Positions 1 through 6,096 of a DNA stretch of 30,184 nt are shown here, in pieces; position 1 is the stretch's first letter; each line of letters starts with the position of its first letter. Position numbers and translations under genes: made by a program. Below the pieces are notes generated by a model that was not told the DNA's origin, ran no database searches, and was given only the letters and a program-made list of their open reading frames with translations. The stretch is from a virus. The stretch spans positions 1-30,184 of the IMG/VR virus record IMGVR_UViG_3300010883_011338; one strand, written 5' to 3'.

Positions 1-123
1 ACTTCGCCGGGTGTCGCCGACGTTTTGTCGCGGGTTGTTTCGCGTTGTCGATTACTGTCCGCGACGACCCGCGCGGTTTGCTTTGCAACGATCCGGGACA
101 GGGACCGTTTTATATCGTGGATC
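1..123. repeat. Direct terminal repeat, left copy (123 bp)
   Basis: These 123 bases are repeated exactly at 30062-30184. The repeat lies inside a minus-strand gene whose frame is continuous across the join (323 down to 1, then 30061 down to 29710), so it marks circular closure or terminal redundancy of a 30,061-bp genome. A physical repeat and an overlap left by the assembler cannot be told apart from the sequence alone. Confidence 0.95.
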
Positions 124-323
124 ATTGGTTTCTTTTGAGTCGAAAACCCGTCGTTAACCGCTAATTCGTCCAATACTGGTTCCCACAGTTCCGCGGCGAA
201 TGTTTCAGCGAAGGCGCATAAAACCCGCGCGCCGTATTCGGGCATATTTCCAAATCGGGATTCGTATTCAGCCCGAAAGATTTTCCCGGACGGGCGCGAC
301 GGGGGGACCGTGTCGTTTTTCAT
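1..323 (-). CDS. Hypothetical protein spanning the genome join (N-terminal part)
   Basis: The ATG at 323-321 overlaps the TGA of the upstream replication gene as ATGA. It is preceded by a good ribosome binding site, GGGGG, about seven bases upstream. This part encodes 107 complete residues (start MKNDTVPPSRPSGKIFRAEY) and continues at 30061 through to a stop at 29710-29712, giving 224 residues in all. The N-terminal half is predicted to be helical and charged, with basic stretches around KKPMIHDIKRSLSRIVAKQ. I do not recognise a family. Its place directly after the replisome-organiser-like gene suggests a replication accessory role, but that is only inference. The gene is split here by the linear representation, not truncated biologically. 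Confidence 0.75.
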   Translation of the reverse strand, partial: MKNDTVPPSRPSGKIFRAEYESRFGNMPEYGARVLCAFAETFAAELWEPVLDELAVNDGFSTQKKPMIHDIKRSLSRIVAKQTARVVADSNRQRETTRDKTSATPGE

Positions 324-1285
324 TTCGTAACCCCCGACGCGTAACTGTTCCATTCGGCGTCCGAAATCCCGTCGCGCGACGATCCCCAATCATACCCGTC
401 CGGGTCGTCGGACCAACGTCGCGCGCGGTCGATCGTCCCGGTTAGGAATTCGCTTCGAAACATATTTCCCGGTTCCAAGTGCGACAGGACCGCCGACGGG
501 TCTTCGGCGCGGTCGTACTTCGCGAATTCGTAACGGACGACGGCGTCCAACATTTCGCGACCGACCCCCGGTTCGCGTAACGCCCGGTCGATCGGGACCG
601 CAGCGAAGTGTCCGACCAGTTCCGCAAGGTCGCGGGACCGGCGAAGGTCGTTTATTACTGCAACGACCCCGTCCCGGTCGAGAGTGCCGGGAGTAAACGA
701 CGCGAAGTCGATAGTTGGCGGCGGTGACGCCTTCCCCCCCCCCTGTCTGTTCTGTCTGTCTGTCTGTTCTGTCTGTCTGTCGTCGGGAAGGGTAGCGGGA
801 ACAGTAGCGGGAACAGTAGCGGGAAGGGTAGCGGGAAGAGTAGCGGGAAGAGTAGCGGGAAGGGTAGCGGGGGGTTCCGCATGGTTACCCGTGCGATCCC
901 CCCCGGTTGTCCGGGGGATTCCCCGCGGTTGTCCGGGGGATTCAAATAACCAACCGTAGCGGGGGGACGTTAGGACTTCGACCATTCGACGAAAATCCGA
1001 CGCCGGAAACCCGGTGAAATCTTCGAAGTCGTCCGCCGTCCAGGGTTCGCCCGACGCGGTCCCGTCGTCCGACAGATACCCGTCTAATCGTTGGTCCGGG
1101 CGGCGAGCCGAATTGACATTACAAAGCGCGACAAATAGTCCGTAGATCATGGCGCCGTCGGGCAACCGCGACAGGCGTCGGAGGCCGCGCCCGAATCGGT
1201 TCGGGTGCGCGCATTTCGCCGGGGACACAAGTCGCCGGGATTCGTTCCATTCGAAATTTTCGTTCCAACCGTTGATTTGAAACAT
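320..1285 (-). CDS. Replisome-organiser / replication initiation-like protein
   Basis: 321 residues from ATG 1285, with AGGA upstream. Residues about 40-115 (IYGLFVALCNVNSARRPDQR, then an LDGYLSDDG stretch, then DFEDFTGFPASDFRRMVEVL) match the pattern of the winged-helix N-terminal domain in phage replication proteins. That pattern is: short turnover of resident genes, threshold growth, and a final hydrophobic WLF strand. The middle is low complexity: seven ATLP/ATVP repeats from a tandem 12-bp unit, then a DRQTEQ-type stretch from a TCTG-type microsatellite, then a Gly run encoded by ten Gs. The C-terminal part (about 190-321) is a second helical region, perhaps for loading the host helicase. 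It follows the ATPase/nuclease group and overlaps the next gene by ATGA. I infer it recruits host replication proteins; the family assignment rests on pattern only. Confidence 0.6.
   Translation of the reverse strand: MFQINGWNENFEWNESRRLVSPAKCAHPNRFGRGLRRLSRLPDGAMIYGLFVALCNVNSARRPDQRLDGYLSDDGTASGEPWTADDFEDFTGFPASDFRRMVEVLTSPRYGWLFESPGQPRGIPRTTGGDRTGNHAEPPATLPATLPATLPATLPATVPATVPATLPDDRQTEQTDRQNRQGGGKASPPPTIDFASFTPGTLDRDGVVAVINDLRRSRDLAELVGHFAAVPIDRALREPGVGREMLDAVVRYEFAKYDRAEDPSAVLSHLEPGNMFRSEFLTGTIDRARRWSDDPDGYDWGSSRDGISDAEWNSYASGVTK
744..783. repeat. TCTG-type microsatellite beside a C10 homopolymer
   Basis: A short tract of TGTC/TGTT/CTGT units follows directly on ten consecutive Cs (734-743; ten Gs on the coding strand). 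It lies inside the replication gene and encodes the Asp/Arg/Gln/Thr-rich stretch and the Gly run. Tracts like these are prone to replication slippage. Confidence 0.85.
785..868. repeat. Seven tandem 12-bp repeats (candidate origin iterons)
   Basis: Seven perfectly phased 12-mers of the form GGGAA(GG/CA/GA)GTAGC fill 84 bases inside the replication gene. The variants are GGGAAGGGTAGC (three), GGGAACAGTAGC (two) and GGGAAGAGTAGC (two). On the coding strand they give seven ATLP or ATVP units. Lambda places its origin iterons within gene O, so tandem repeats in the middle of a replication gene are a natural candidate for an origin. No clear AT-rich unwinding element is adjacent, which weakens the case. 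Confidence 0.8.
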
Positions 1286-1361
1286 TGATTTTTTCCTGTG
1301 GTGTTGTTGTTGTGGGGTATTACTTGGGCGATCCGCGGGTCCGTCCGCGGGGGGTTGGGGT

Positions 1362-1790
1362 TTAGGTCGGGTCCAGTTGCGAAACGATCGTCCGCAGTTC
1401 GTCGATTGATCGGCACAAAAAGCGCCGCGAATGCTGTTCTATTAGTTGTTTTTGATGCAAGGCGACGCGGGTCGACGGACCTTTTAGTTCGACTTCGATC
1501 CATTCGCCGCAATTGTCCAAAATAAGCAAATCCAAAACCAACGGATTCCGCGGCGCGTTGTTTAGGTGTATTTGCCAACCGCGCGGCGGCGGACCCGACG
1601 CGATATTCGTCGCGGTCCGTCGCCAGTACCCGACAAATTCCAACCATTTTTCCGCGTCGCCTTGCAGGATACTTTCCCGACGCGCGCCGGTCGCGATCGG
1701 TTCGGCGGTCCGACTGTCCCGCCGGTCGACGCTGGCGATTTGATCCATTACAGCGCCCCGATAGCGTCGGGGGATTTCGTCGATTTTCAT
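1362..1790 (-). CDS. VRR-NUC-type PD-(D/E)XK nuclease
   Basis: 142 residues. I chose ATG 1790 because it overlaps the upstream stop as ATGA; the open frame extends further upstream only in alternate frame over the neighbour. The nuclease signature is visible near the middle: a Pro-Leu-Val-Leu-Asp strand (Asp87), a turn DNCGEW, then IEVELKGP with Glu101-x-Lys103, followed by HQKQL (Gln113). This is the D...ExK...Q layout of VRR-NUC proteins, which cut branched or structured DNA. The C-terminal LCRSIDELRTIV strand-helix is also typical. It is coupled to the OB-fold-like and ATPase genes upstream, so a joint role in recombination or repair of replicating phage DNA is likely by inference. There is a 76-base gap before the next gene. 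Confidence 0.72.
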   Translation of the reverse strand: MKIDEIPRRYRGAVMDQIASVDRRDSRTAEPIATGARRESILQGDAEKWLEFVGYWRRTATNIASGPPPRGWQIHLNNAPRNPLVLDLLILDNCGEWIEVELKGPSTRVALHQKQLIEQHSRRFLCRSIDELRTIVSQLDPT

Positions 1791-2518
1791 TTCAACCCGA
1801 CCCCGCGGCGTTGGGCGTCGATTATGATCGTCGCCACAAGTTCCGGGTAAAAGTCGATTCCGGTCCGCGCGCAAACGTCCAGGGCGATCCGGACGGCTGC
1901 GACGAAATGGTCCGACAATTCCCCGGTCGCGGACGCCGCGGGAACCGGAACCGCCGCCGACGCGGGGGGCGGGGGGATGCTAACGTACTCTACCCCTAAG
2001 CTATCCGGCGGGGCGGATAACTGCGGCGGCGGAAACAAGTCGTCCGGGATCGGCGGGGGCGGGATCGGCGCGGCGGGGAAGTCGGTCGGGTTGGGGGGGG
2101 CCGCGGGGTCGAACGATTGGAACGCGGTCGGGATCGGTGACGGAACAACGGGCGGCGGCGGGGTCGCGACTGCGGCGTTGGGCGGCGGCGGGGTCGCGAC
2201 TGCGGCGTTGGGCGGCGTCGCCCCTATTGCCGGGACGACGGTCGCGCGTCCGGTAACGTATATTTGCGCCTCATTACGGAAGGTCTTTTTTACGACCCCA
2301 GGTCCGCAGAATTCGACCGGCGTCGGCGACGGGGGGAGGGGAATACAATTATTCATTCGCAACCGGACCGCCGAACCGTTGTCCGTATATTTCCCGTTTT
2401 GATAGGTATACGCCCCCCCCGTACTTTCTGCGGTTTCTTGCGCCCAGCATTCCGCGACCCCGGAAACCCGGTCGATTTCGGTTTCGTCCGGCAAAAGCAA
2501 AACGTCCGCGATTGTCAT
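1787..2518 (-). CDS. Proline-rich protein with OB-fold-like N-terminus
   Basis: 243 residues from ATG 2518, which overlaps the upstream ATPase stop as ATGA; the ribosome binding site is AAGGGGGG. Residues about 14-95 alternate short strands and turns (VSGVAECWAQETAE, then GGAYTYQNGKYTDNGSAVRL, then AQIYVTGRATVV). This resembles an OB fold of the nucleic-acid-binding type. Residues about 98-195 are a low-complexity linker rich in Pro and Ala, including a perfect duplication of ten residues encoded by two 30-bp repeats. The last 40 residues form a separate helical tip (HFVAAVRIALDVCARTGIDF). A single-stranded-DNA-binding role is inferred from the fold-like pattern and the neighbours. I cannot assign a named family. 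Confidence 0.5.
   Translation of the reverse strand: MTIADVLLLPDETEIDRVSGVAECWAQETAESTGGAYTYQNGKYTDNGSAVRLRMNNCIPLPPSPTPVEFCGPGVVKKTFRNEAQIYVTGRATVVPAIGATPPNAAVATPPPPNAAVATPPPPVVPSPIPTAFQSFDPAAPPNPTDFPAAPIPPPPIPDDLFPPPQLSAPPDSLGVEYVSIPPPPASAAVPVPAASATGELSDHFVAAVRIALDVCARTGIDFYPELVATIIIDAQRRGVGLK
2151..2210. repeat. Two perfect tandem 30-bp repeats
   Basis: Bases 2151-2180 and 2181-2210 are identical, and a third copy begins (GGCGGCG) before diverging. The unit is a multiple of three, so it adds PPPPNAAVAT-type residues to the linker of the OB-fold-like protein without shifting the frame. Confidence 0.95.
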
Positions 2519-3834
2519 TTAATCCGCCCCCCTTCAATTGTGATATCCGCCCCCGGACCGACGATTTCGATCCAAACTTGGAAGTCGTTATTTATTGCAA
2601 TATCCCGCAAAATTTGCAAACTGTCTTCGTCCATCAGTGACCCGTCGCGGATTAACAGTACGCGAAGGGCCGGGTCGACCGCGATCGACAATAGCGCGCC
2701 GACGCGAATCTGTTCGGCGGACGAACAGTCGCGGAGGGGCGACCCCCGAAAATATATTCCGTCGTCGACTATCGATAATCCGGGGACGACGTCGTCGACC
2801 GCCGATAATAGCGCGACGCGATCCGATCGCAAATCATCGACCGATTGATTCAGCGCGTCCGACGTCGACGAAACCCGTTCGATTTCGTCGTCCGCGATCG
2901 ACAACGCCGTCCGCCATTGCTTCCAAACCCCCCGCGATTCCGCAACGATCAACGCGTCCGAATATTCCGCGACGGTGATCCGGGGGACCGGGTCCAGTTG
3001 TTGCGATTTCGATCGTTCGCGAATCCGGTCCGCCGCCCGTTCGATTTCGTCGGCGATCGCCGCGATTCGCGTTTCGAGCGTCACGCGTTCGGATTGTAAG
3101 TGTTCGATACCGTAACGATCGCGGTCGTTTTCCGCATCCGCCGCGGCGTATTCGTCCCGGTCGGATTGTCGACGCAATAGGTCCGGCAACGGGTCGTCGC
3201 GTTTTAAGTCGGCGCGGGATACGGACGAAAACGCGTCGCGCGTTGCAGTTAATACGCGGACCCGGTCCCGGACGGTTCGGCGGTCTTCGACGGCGACGGC
3301 CAACGCGTCGTCGATCGCGACGATCGATTCCCCAGGCGCGAAGGCGTCGACTAATTGGGATAACTGTTTTGGTCCGAAGGCCCGGATAAAATCGTGCGGG
3401 TCGACGATGCCGATCCCGCCGGACAAGTCGTTTAGGAACGTTTGCGGGGAATCAATATTCCCGGTCGCGTTGGGGTTGTCCGAATCGGGATCAAAAATCG
3501 CCTTGACGGTAACCGTCGATTTGATTTCGGCGGTTTCGTCGGACCGATACCATTTCCGACAAACCAAATATTTCCGTCGGCGATTCCCGTCGCGTCCGTC
3601 TAATTCTATCGACACTTCGGCGAATACCGCGCCGCGGCGTATTACTTCCGCAGCGTCGACCCTACGTCCGGCGATCGGGTAAAGGATAGCGTCCAGGACG
3701 GACGACTTCCCGGCGGCATTTCGACCGCCGATTCGGATAACGTCGCCGATCGCGACCGGATCGATTTCGACGTCGGTGATCCCCTTTATATTTCGGATTT
3801 TAACCCGTCCGATTTTATATCGAAACTCAGCCAT
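2515..3834 (-). CDS. RecF/SMC-like AAA ATPase
   Basis: 439 residues from ATG 3834, with a GGGGGG ribosome binding site four bases away. The start VKIRNIKGITDVEID leads to a Walker A at residues 37-45 (GRNAAGKSS), as in RecF, RecN and Rad50-type proteins. The middle (about 165-330) is charged and helical, consistent with a short coiled coil (ERVTLETRIAAIADEIERA). A degenerate ABC signature (SSAEQIRV) and a Walker-B-like strand (LRVLLIRDGSLMDEDS) follow. The acidic pair normally after Walker B is replaced by RDG...DEDS, a form common in phage members of this group. It overlaps both neighbours, so it probably works with the OB-fold-like and nuclease proteins on DNA ends or forks. It is much shorter than true SMC or Rad50 proteins. 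Confidence 0.82.
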   Translation of the reverse strand: MAEFRYKIGRVKIRNIKGITDVEIDPVAIGDVIRIGGRNAAGKSSVLDAILYPIAGRRVDAAEVIRRGAVFAEVSIELDGRDGNRRRKYLVCRKWYRSDETAEIKSTVTVKAIFDPDSDNPNATGNIDSPQTFLNDLSGGIGIVDPHDFIRAFGPKQLSQLVDAFAPGESIVAIDDALAVAVEDRRTVRDRVRVLTATRDAFSSVSRADLKRDDPLPDLLRRQSDRDEYAAADAENDRDRYGIEHLQSERVTLETRIAAIADEIERAADRIRERSKSQQLDPVPRITVAEYSDALIVAESRGVWKQWRTALSIADDEIERVSSTSDALNQSVDDLRSDRVALLSAVDDVVPGLSIVDDGIYFRGSPLRDCSSAEQIRVGALLSIAVDPALRVLLIRDGSLMDEDSLQILRDIAINNDFQVWIEIVGPGADITIEGGRIK

Positions 3835-4036
3835 TCGACCCCCCGCCGGTTCCGTCCGACCGAATCAGTTCGATATCGGTCCGGGAATATTTCGTCGACA
3901 ACCGGCGCGGACGTATTTTTCCGCCGCGAATCCAGTTCCGCAAGGTCGCCGACGATACGCCCAAAATCCGCGCCGCAGCGTTGCCGTCGATCCATTCGCC
4001 CAGGTCGACCCGTTCGTTCCGTTTCGTTTCGCTCAT
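3827..4036 (-). CDS. Excisionase/MerR-type helix-turn-helix protein
   Basis: 69 residues from ATG 4036. Residues 18-41 (NAAARILGVSSATLRNWIRG) followed by GKIRPRR and a short strand (STKYSRTDIELI) match the winged HTH of the excisionase/MerR-like (HTH_17) group. It overlaps the start of the ATPase gene by eight bases. No integrase is present, so it is more likely a transcription regulator or a replication accessory than an excisionase. It is the first gene after a 201-base gene-free spacer, so it may bind there and control the replication group; that is inference. Confidence 0.75.
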   Translation of the reverse strand: MSETKRNERVDLGEWIDGNAAARILGVSSATLRNWIRGGKIRPRRLSTKYSRTDIELIRSDGTGGGSNG

Positions 4037-4237
4037 TTAGCTTTTCGTCCGTTTGGATTCGGAATTTAGCGCGGCGGTGGACGGATACAACCCGCCGCGG
4101 ATCGGGTCCGGGGTAAATTTGGATAGAATAGCCCCTATCGGGTCGACTTGGGGGCGGGACGCGCAACGGTTCGGCGGCGGGGGTTTTAGGCGAAAACCCC
4201 CCTTGCCGGCGAAATCCCCAGGATACCCGCCGGGGGT
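4037..4237. other. Gene-free spacer with hairpin and inverted repeat
   Basis: No gene seen in 201 bases between the lipase stop and the HTH gene. Two structures stand out. A perfect nine-base-pair stem, GGGGGTTTT / AAAACCCCC, with a five-base loop lies at 4176-4198; it has no U tract after it on either strand, so it is not a standard terminator. GATAG/CTATC form an inverted repeat across about 4123-4140. An AT-richer stretch (TATTCTATCCAAATTTA on the minus strand) lies near it, but I could not find a matching -35 box. The spacer probably carries the control signals of the replication group. Confidence 0.5.
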
Positions 4238-4825
4238 CTATTCGTCGATTAGTGCGACGTATTGGTCCGCGGCATGATCCAGCCGACCGTCGAAACAGGA
4301 TTTTAACCATGTAACCGGCAACGCCGAATAACCGAAGCGCGGGACGTAACAAATAGGGTCCAGGCGTCGACAGTATATCCGGCGTTGGACGATCGGGAGT
4401 CGGGCGCGCAATAGATCGACGAACGCGCGGTCCCCGACGCGGGGCGCGGCGATAGCGCAAAGGGCGACCGGGGTCGCGGGGGAAATTATCGTCGACGTGA
4501 TAATCGCGACCGCAGCGCCCAGCGAATGGCCGACGATCGCCCCGTCCGGGTTGTCCCGCGCCCAATCCCGGACCGTCGGAAGGATAGCGTCCGCCGCGCG
4601 GAAAAATCCCGAATGTATCCGGACCGGCGTCCCGTCGATTTCGATCCGGGTCCGCGACCGATGCAAATTAAAAAACCAATCCCGGACGCCGTTCGTTCCG
4701 CAGATCGCGAAAACCGGTCCGTCGTCGGTTTCGGTCGTTGTGAATTCTACGCCTTCGACTTCGACCCGATTTTCGTCGCGATAACATTCCGCCGCGCATT
4801 CCGCCAACCGTCGCCAATGTTTCAC
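4238..4825 (-). CDS. Class 3 lipase/esterase
   Basis: 195 residues. I chose GTG 4825, which overlaps the upstream stop as GTGA with GGGG upstream, over a longer frame that would sit inside the neighbour. All landmarks of an alpha/beta-hydrolase of the lipase class 3 family are visible: IHSGFFRAAD before the active site, GHSLGAA with Ser101, the Asp of RRLDPICYVP (Asp156), and a final His in RLDHAADQY (His184). It has no signal peptide or membrane segment, so it is probably released at lysis or acts in the cytoplasm. It follows holin-like and membrane genes, so it may attack host lipids or surface esters during lysis; a tail-associated role is less likely given its position. Its substrate cannot be told. 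Confidence 0.88.
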   Translation of the reverse strand: MKHWRRLAECAAECYRDENRVEVEGVEFTTTETDDGPVFAICGTNGVRDWFFNLHRSRTRIEIDGTPVRIHSGFFRAADAILPTVRDWARDNPDGAIVGHSLGAAVAIITSTIISPATPVALCAIAAPRVGDRAFVDLLRARLPIVQRRIYCRRLDPICYVPRFGYSALPVTWLKSCFDGRLDHAADQYVALIDE

Positions 4826-5154
4826 AATGAAACCCCGCGGATTATTGCTATTGTCGCAGCGATCGCGGCAACGATCGAAACGACCGTTTGCCAATTCGCG
4901 ACCGTTGCCTTTTTCGAAATCGACAGTTCGTCGACGACCTTTGTTGTTTCGTTTGCGCGTCGGTTAAGCGCGTCGACGTCGGTCCGGTACTTCCGGACCG
5001 CGCGTTCCAGGTTCGCGACTTGTACTATTAACCCCGGACGTTCCGGGTTTAGTCCGCGGTCGGGTCCAACCAGGGCGGTCATAATCTTTTCAGTATTATC
5101 GGCGATTTCGCGGACGGCGCGGACTAAATCATTGTCGACCATAGTTTCCCCCAT
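4822..5154 (-). CDS. XhlA/holin-like membrane protein with C-terminal anchor
   Basis: 110 residues from ATG 5154, which has GGGGGG eight bases upstream. A second in-frame ATG at 5142 (GGGGGA nearby) is also possible and would shorten it by four residues. A charged helical region with coiled-coil character (NLERAVRKYRTDVDALNRRA) is followed by one C-terminal membrane segment (TVVSIVAAIAATIAIIRGVSL, about residues 89-109). This order, coiled coil then anchor at the C-terminus, resembles the haemolysin XhlA family that works with holins. It overlaps the lipase gene as GTGA and follows the MscS-like gene after a 96-base gap with no gene. A lysis role is inferred from architecture and context. Confidence 0.6.
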   Translation of the reverse strand: MGETMVDNDLVRAVREIADNTEKIMTALVGPDRGLNPERPGLIVQVANLERAVRKYRTDVDALNRRANETTKVVDELSISKKATVANWQTVVSIVAAIAATIAIIRGVSL

Positions 5155-5250
5155 AATCCGGACCCCCCGCGAGAAGAAAAACGGACCCCCCGGTTTTCCC
5201 CATTGCCCCAGCCACAAAACAACGATAAAAAACCGAAGGGACCGAATCCA

Positions 5251-5586
5251 TTAGGTCGCCCCGTTTGCGTGTTCGTCTAAAACGATTTCCAACGTTAATT
5301 CGACCAATTTTGAATTAGGGACGACCATTTTTTTCGGGTGTCCGTTTGAAGAGTAAAAGGTGCAATAATACAAGCCTATTCGGACAAGTCGAAATTTTCG
5401 TTTCGATATCAAAACGGTTTGATCCAATTTCAGTTCCGCGCCCCTTTTGAACAGAATTCCCGCGACGAAATTTTGGATCGTTGTCCTAAAAATCAACAAC
5501 GCCGCGCCGGTTAAAAACAGCGCGCCGGTTACCCCGGTGATCGCCTGTAATAGGTCTTGTGCGGGGGGCGCATTGATGGTTTCCAT
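5251..5586 (-). CDS. Miniature MscS-like channel domain protein
   Basis: 111 residues from ATG 5586, three bases after the upstream stop; no strong ribosome binding site, so coupling is likely. Residues about 12-33 form one membrane segment. What follows aligns in order with the pore helix and beta domain of mechanosensitive channel MscS: TIQNFVAGILF (compare the pore-lining helix), a short polar turn, LDQTVLISKRKFRLVRIGLY, and a VVPNSKLVE strand that matches the conserved PN(G/S) element. E. coli MscS is 286 residues, so this lacks the first two membrane helices and the C-terminal cage. The usual GD before the beta domain is replaced by LD. It lies between a lipoprotein and a holin-like protein, so a role in membrane permeabilisation is an attractive guess. 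Confidence 0.62.
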   Translation of the reverse strand: METINAPPAQDLLQAITGVTGALFLTGAALLIFRTTIQNFVAGILFKRGAELKLDQTVLISKRKFRLVRIGLYYCTFYSSNGHPKKMVVPNSKLVELTLEIVLDEHANGAT

Positions 5587-5589
5587 TTG

Positions 5590-5856
5590 TTATTGTGTCG
5601 CCAGAGCCGCGAACGGTGCGATCGATTTTATAGCTTCGACGAATGGACCTTCCAAAATGTGCGCGTTGATTTGGACCGTCTTGTCCGCGATCGGATTCCC
5701 GTCCGCGTCGGTTCCGCCGGGTAGATCGATTGTCATATTCGACGCGAATCCGCGAAACGACATTACCCGGTCCGATCCGTCCGCGACGGGTAGTTCCACT
5801 GTCGCGCAGCCGGACCCGAACAGCGCGACGACGATAACGAAGATAATCCTTTTCAT
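5590..5856 (-). CDS. Small secreted lipoprotein
   Basis: 88 residues from ATG 5856, with AAAAGGGGGGA five bases upstream. The first 16 residues are a signal peptide (MKRIIFVIVVALFGSGC), and Cys17 lies in a loose lipobox, with Gly at -3 and -1 and Leu at -5, so lipid modification is likely but not certain. The mature part (about 71 residues) has no recognised domain. It sits between the tail-fibre genes and the MscS-like gene. Possible roles are an outer-membrane spanin-like factor in lysis or a superinfection-exclusion lipoprotein; neither can be shown here. Confidence 0.75.
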   Translation of the reverse strand: MKRIIFVIVVALFGSGCATVELPVADGSDRVMSFRGFASNMTIDLPGGTDADGNPIADKTVQINAHILEGPFVEAIKSIAPFAALATQ

Positions 5857-5869
5857 ATTGTCCCCCCTT

Positions 5870-6094
5870 TTATACGATTACTATTTCCCAATCGGGATGA
5901 TTAGTCGCGCCCCAATCCCGAAACGTCGTCTGTTGTTCCGCGGTTAGGTCGTCTTCCAACGGAAGTTCGAACCGTCCGGCGGTCGTCATTCGAGACTTGT
6001 TGATTCCGGGCGCGAGCGCGTTTAGTTGTGCTTGGGCCGTGCCGACTTCTTCGACATTAAACCGTCCGTCCCGGTCGTAGATTTTTACATTCAT
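5870..6094 (-). CDS. Small hypothetical protein after the tail fibre
   Basis: 74 residues from ATG 6094; a GTG four codons upstream (6106) overlaps the fibre gene's end and is an alternative. The protein (MNVKIYDRDGRFNVEEVGTA to a final WEIVIV) is small, acidic and mixed in structure. I recognise no family. The gene follows the tail-fibre gene with only two bases between them, so it could be a fibre assembly factor or part of the fibre; this is inference. Confidence 0.68.
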   Translation of the reverse strand: MNVKIYDRDGRFNVEEVGTAQAQLNALAPGINKSRMTTAGRFELPLEDDLTAEQQTTFRDWGATNHPDWEIVIV

Positions 6095-6096
6095 TT

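Noticed and set aside
744-868. CRISPR-like array
   Set aside because: The repeats are 4 and 12 bp in direct tandem with no spacers and lie within a coding gene.
1331-1350. CCGCGG-CCGCGG hairpin in the gap before the replication gene
   Set aside because: The stem is only six base pairs of a self-complementary word and has no T-tract, so chance is likely in this sequence.
3827-4036. Excisionase of a prophage
   Set aside because: No integrase or attachment site could be found, so the HTH protein is better described as a general DNA-binding protein.
4526-5254. Plus-strand open frame of 242 codons
   Set aside because: It lies antisense to the lipase and holin-like genes, which have clear motifs and coupled starts. 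Long antisense frames are expected in this CpG-rich, TCG-rich DNA.
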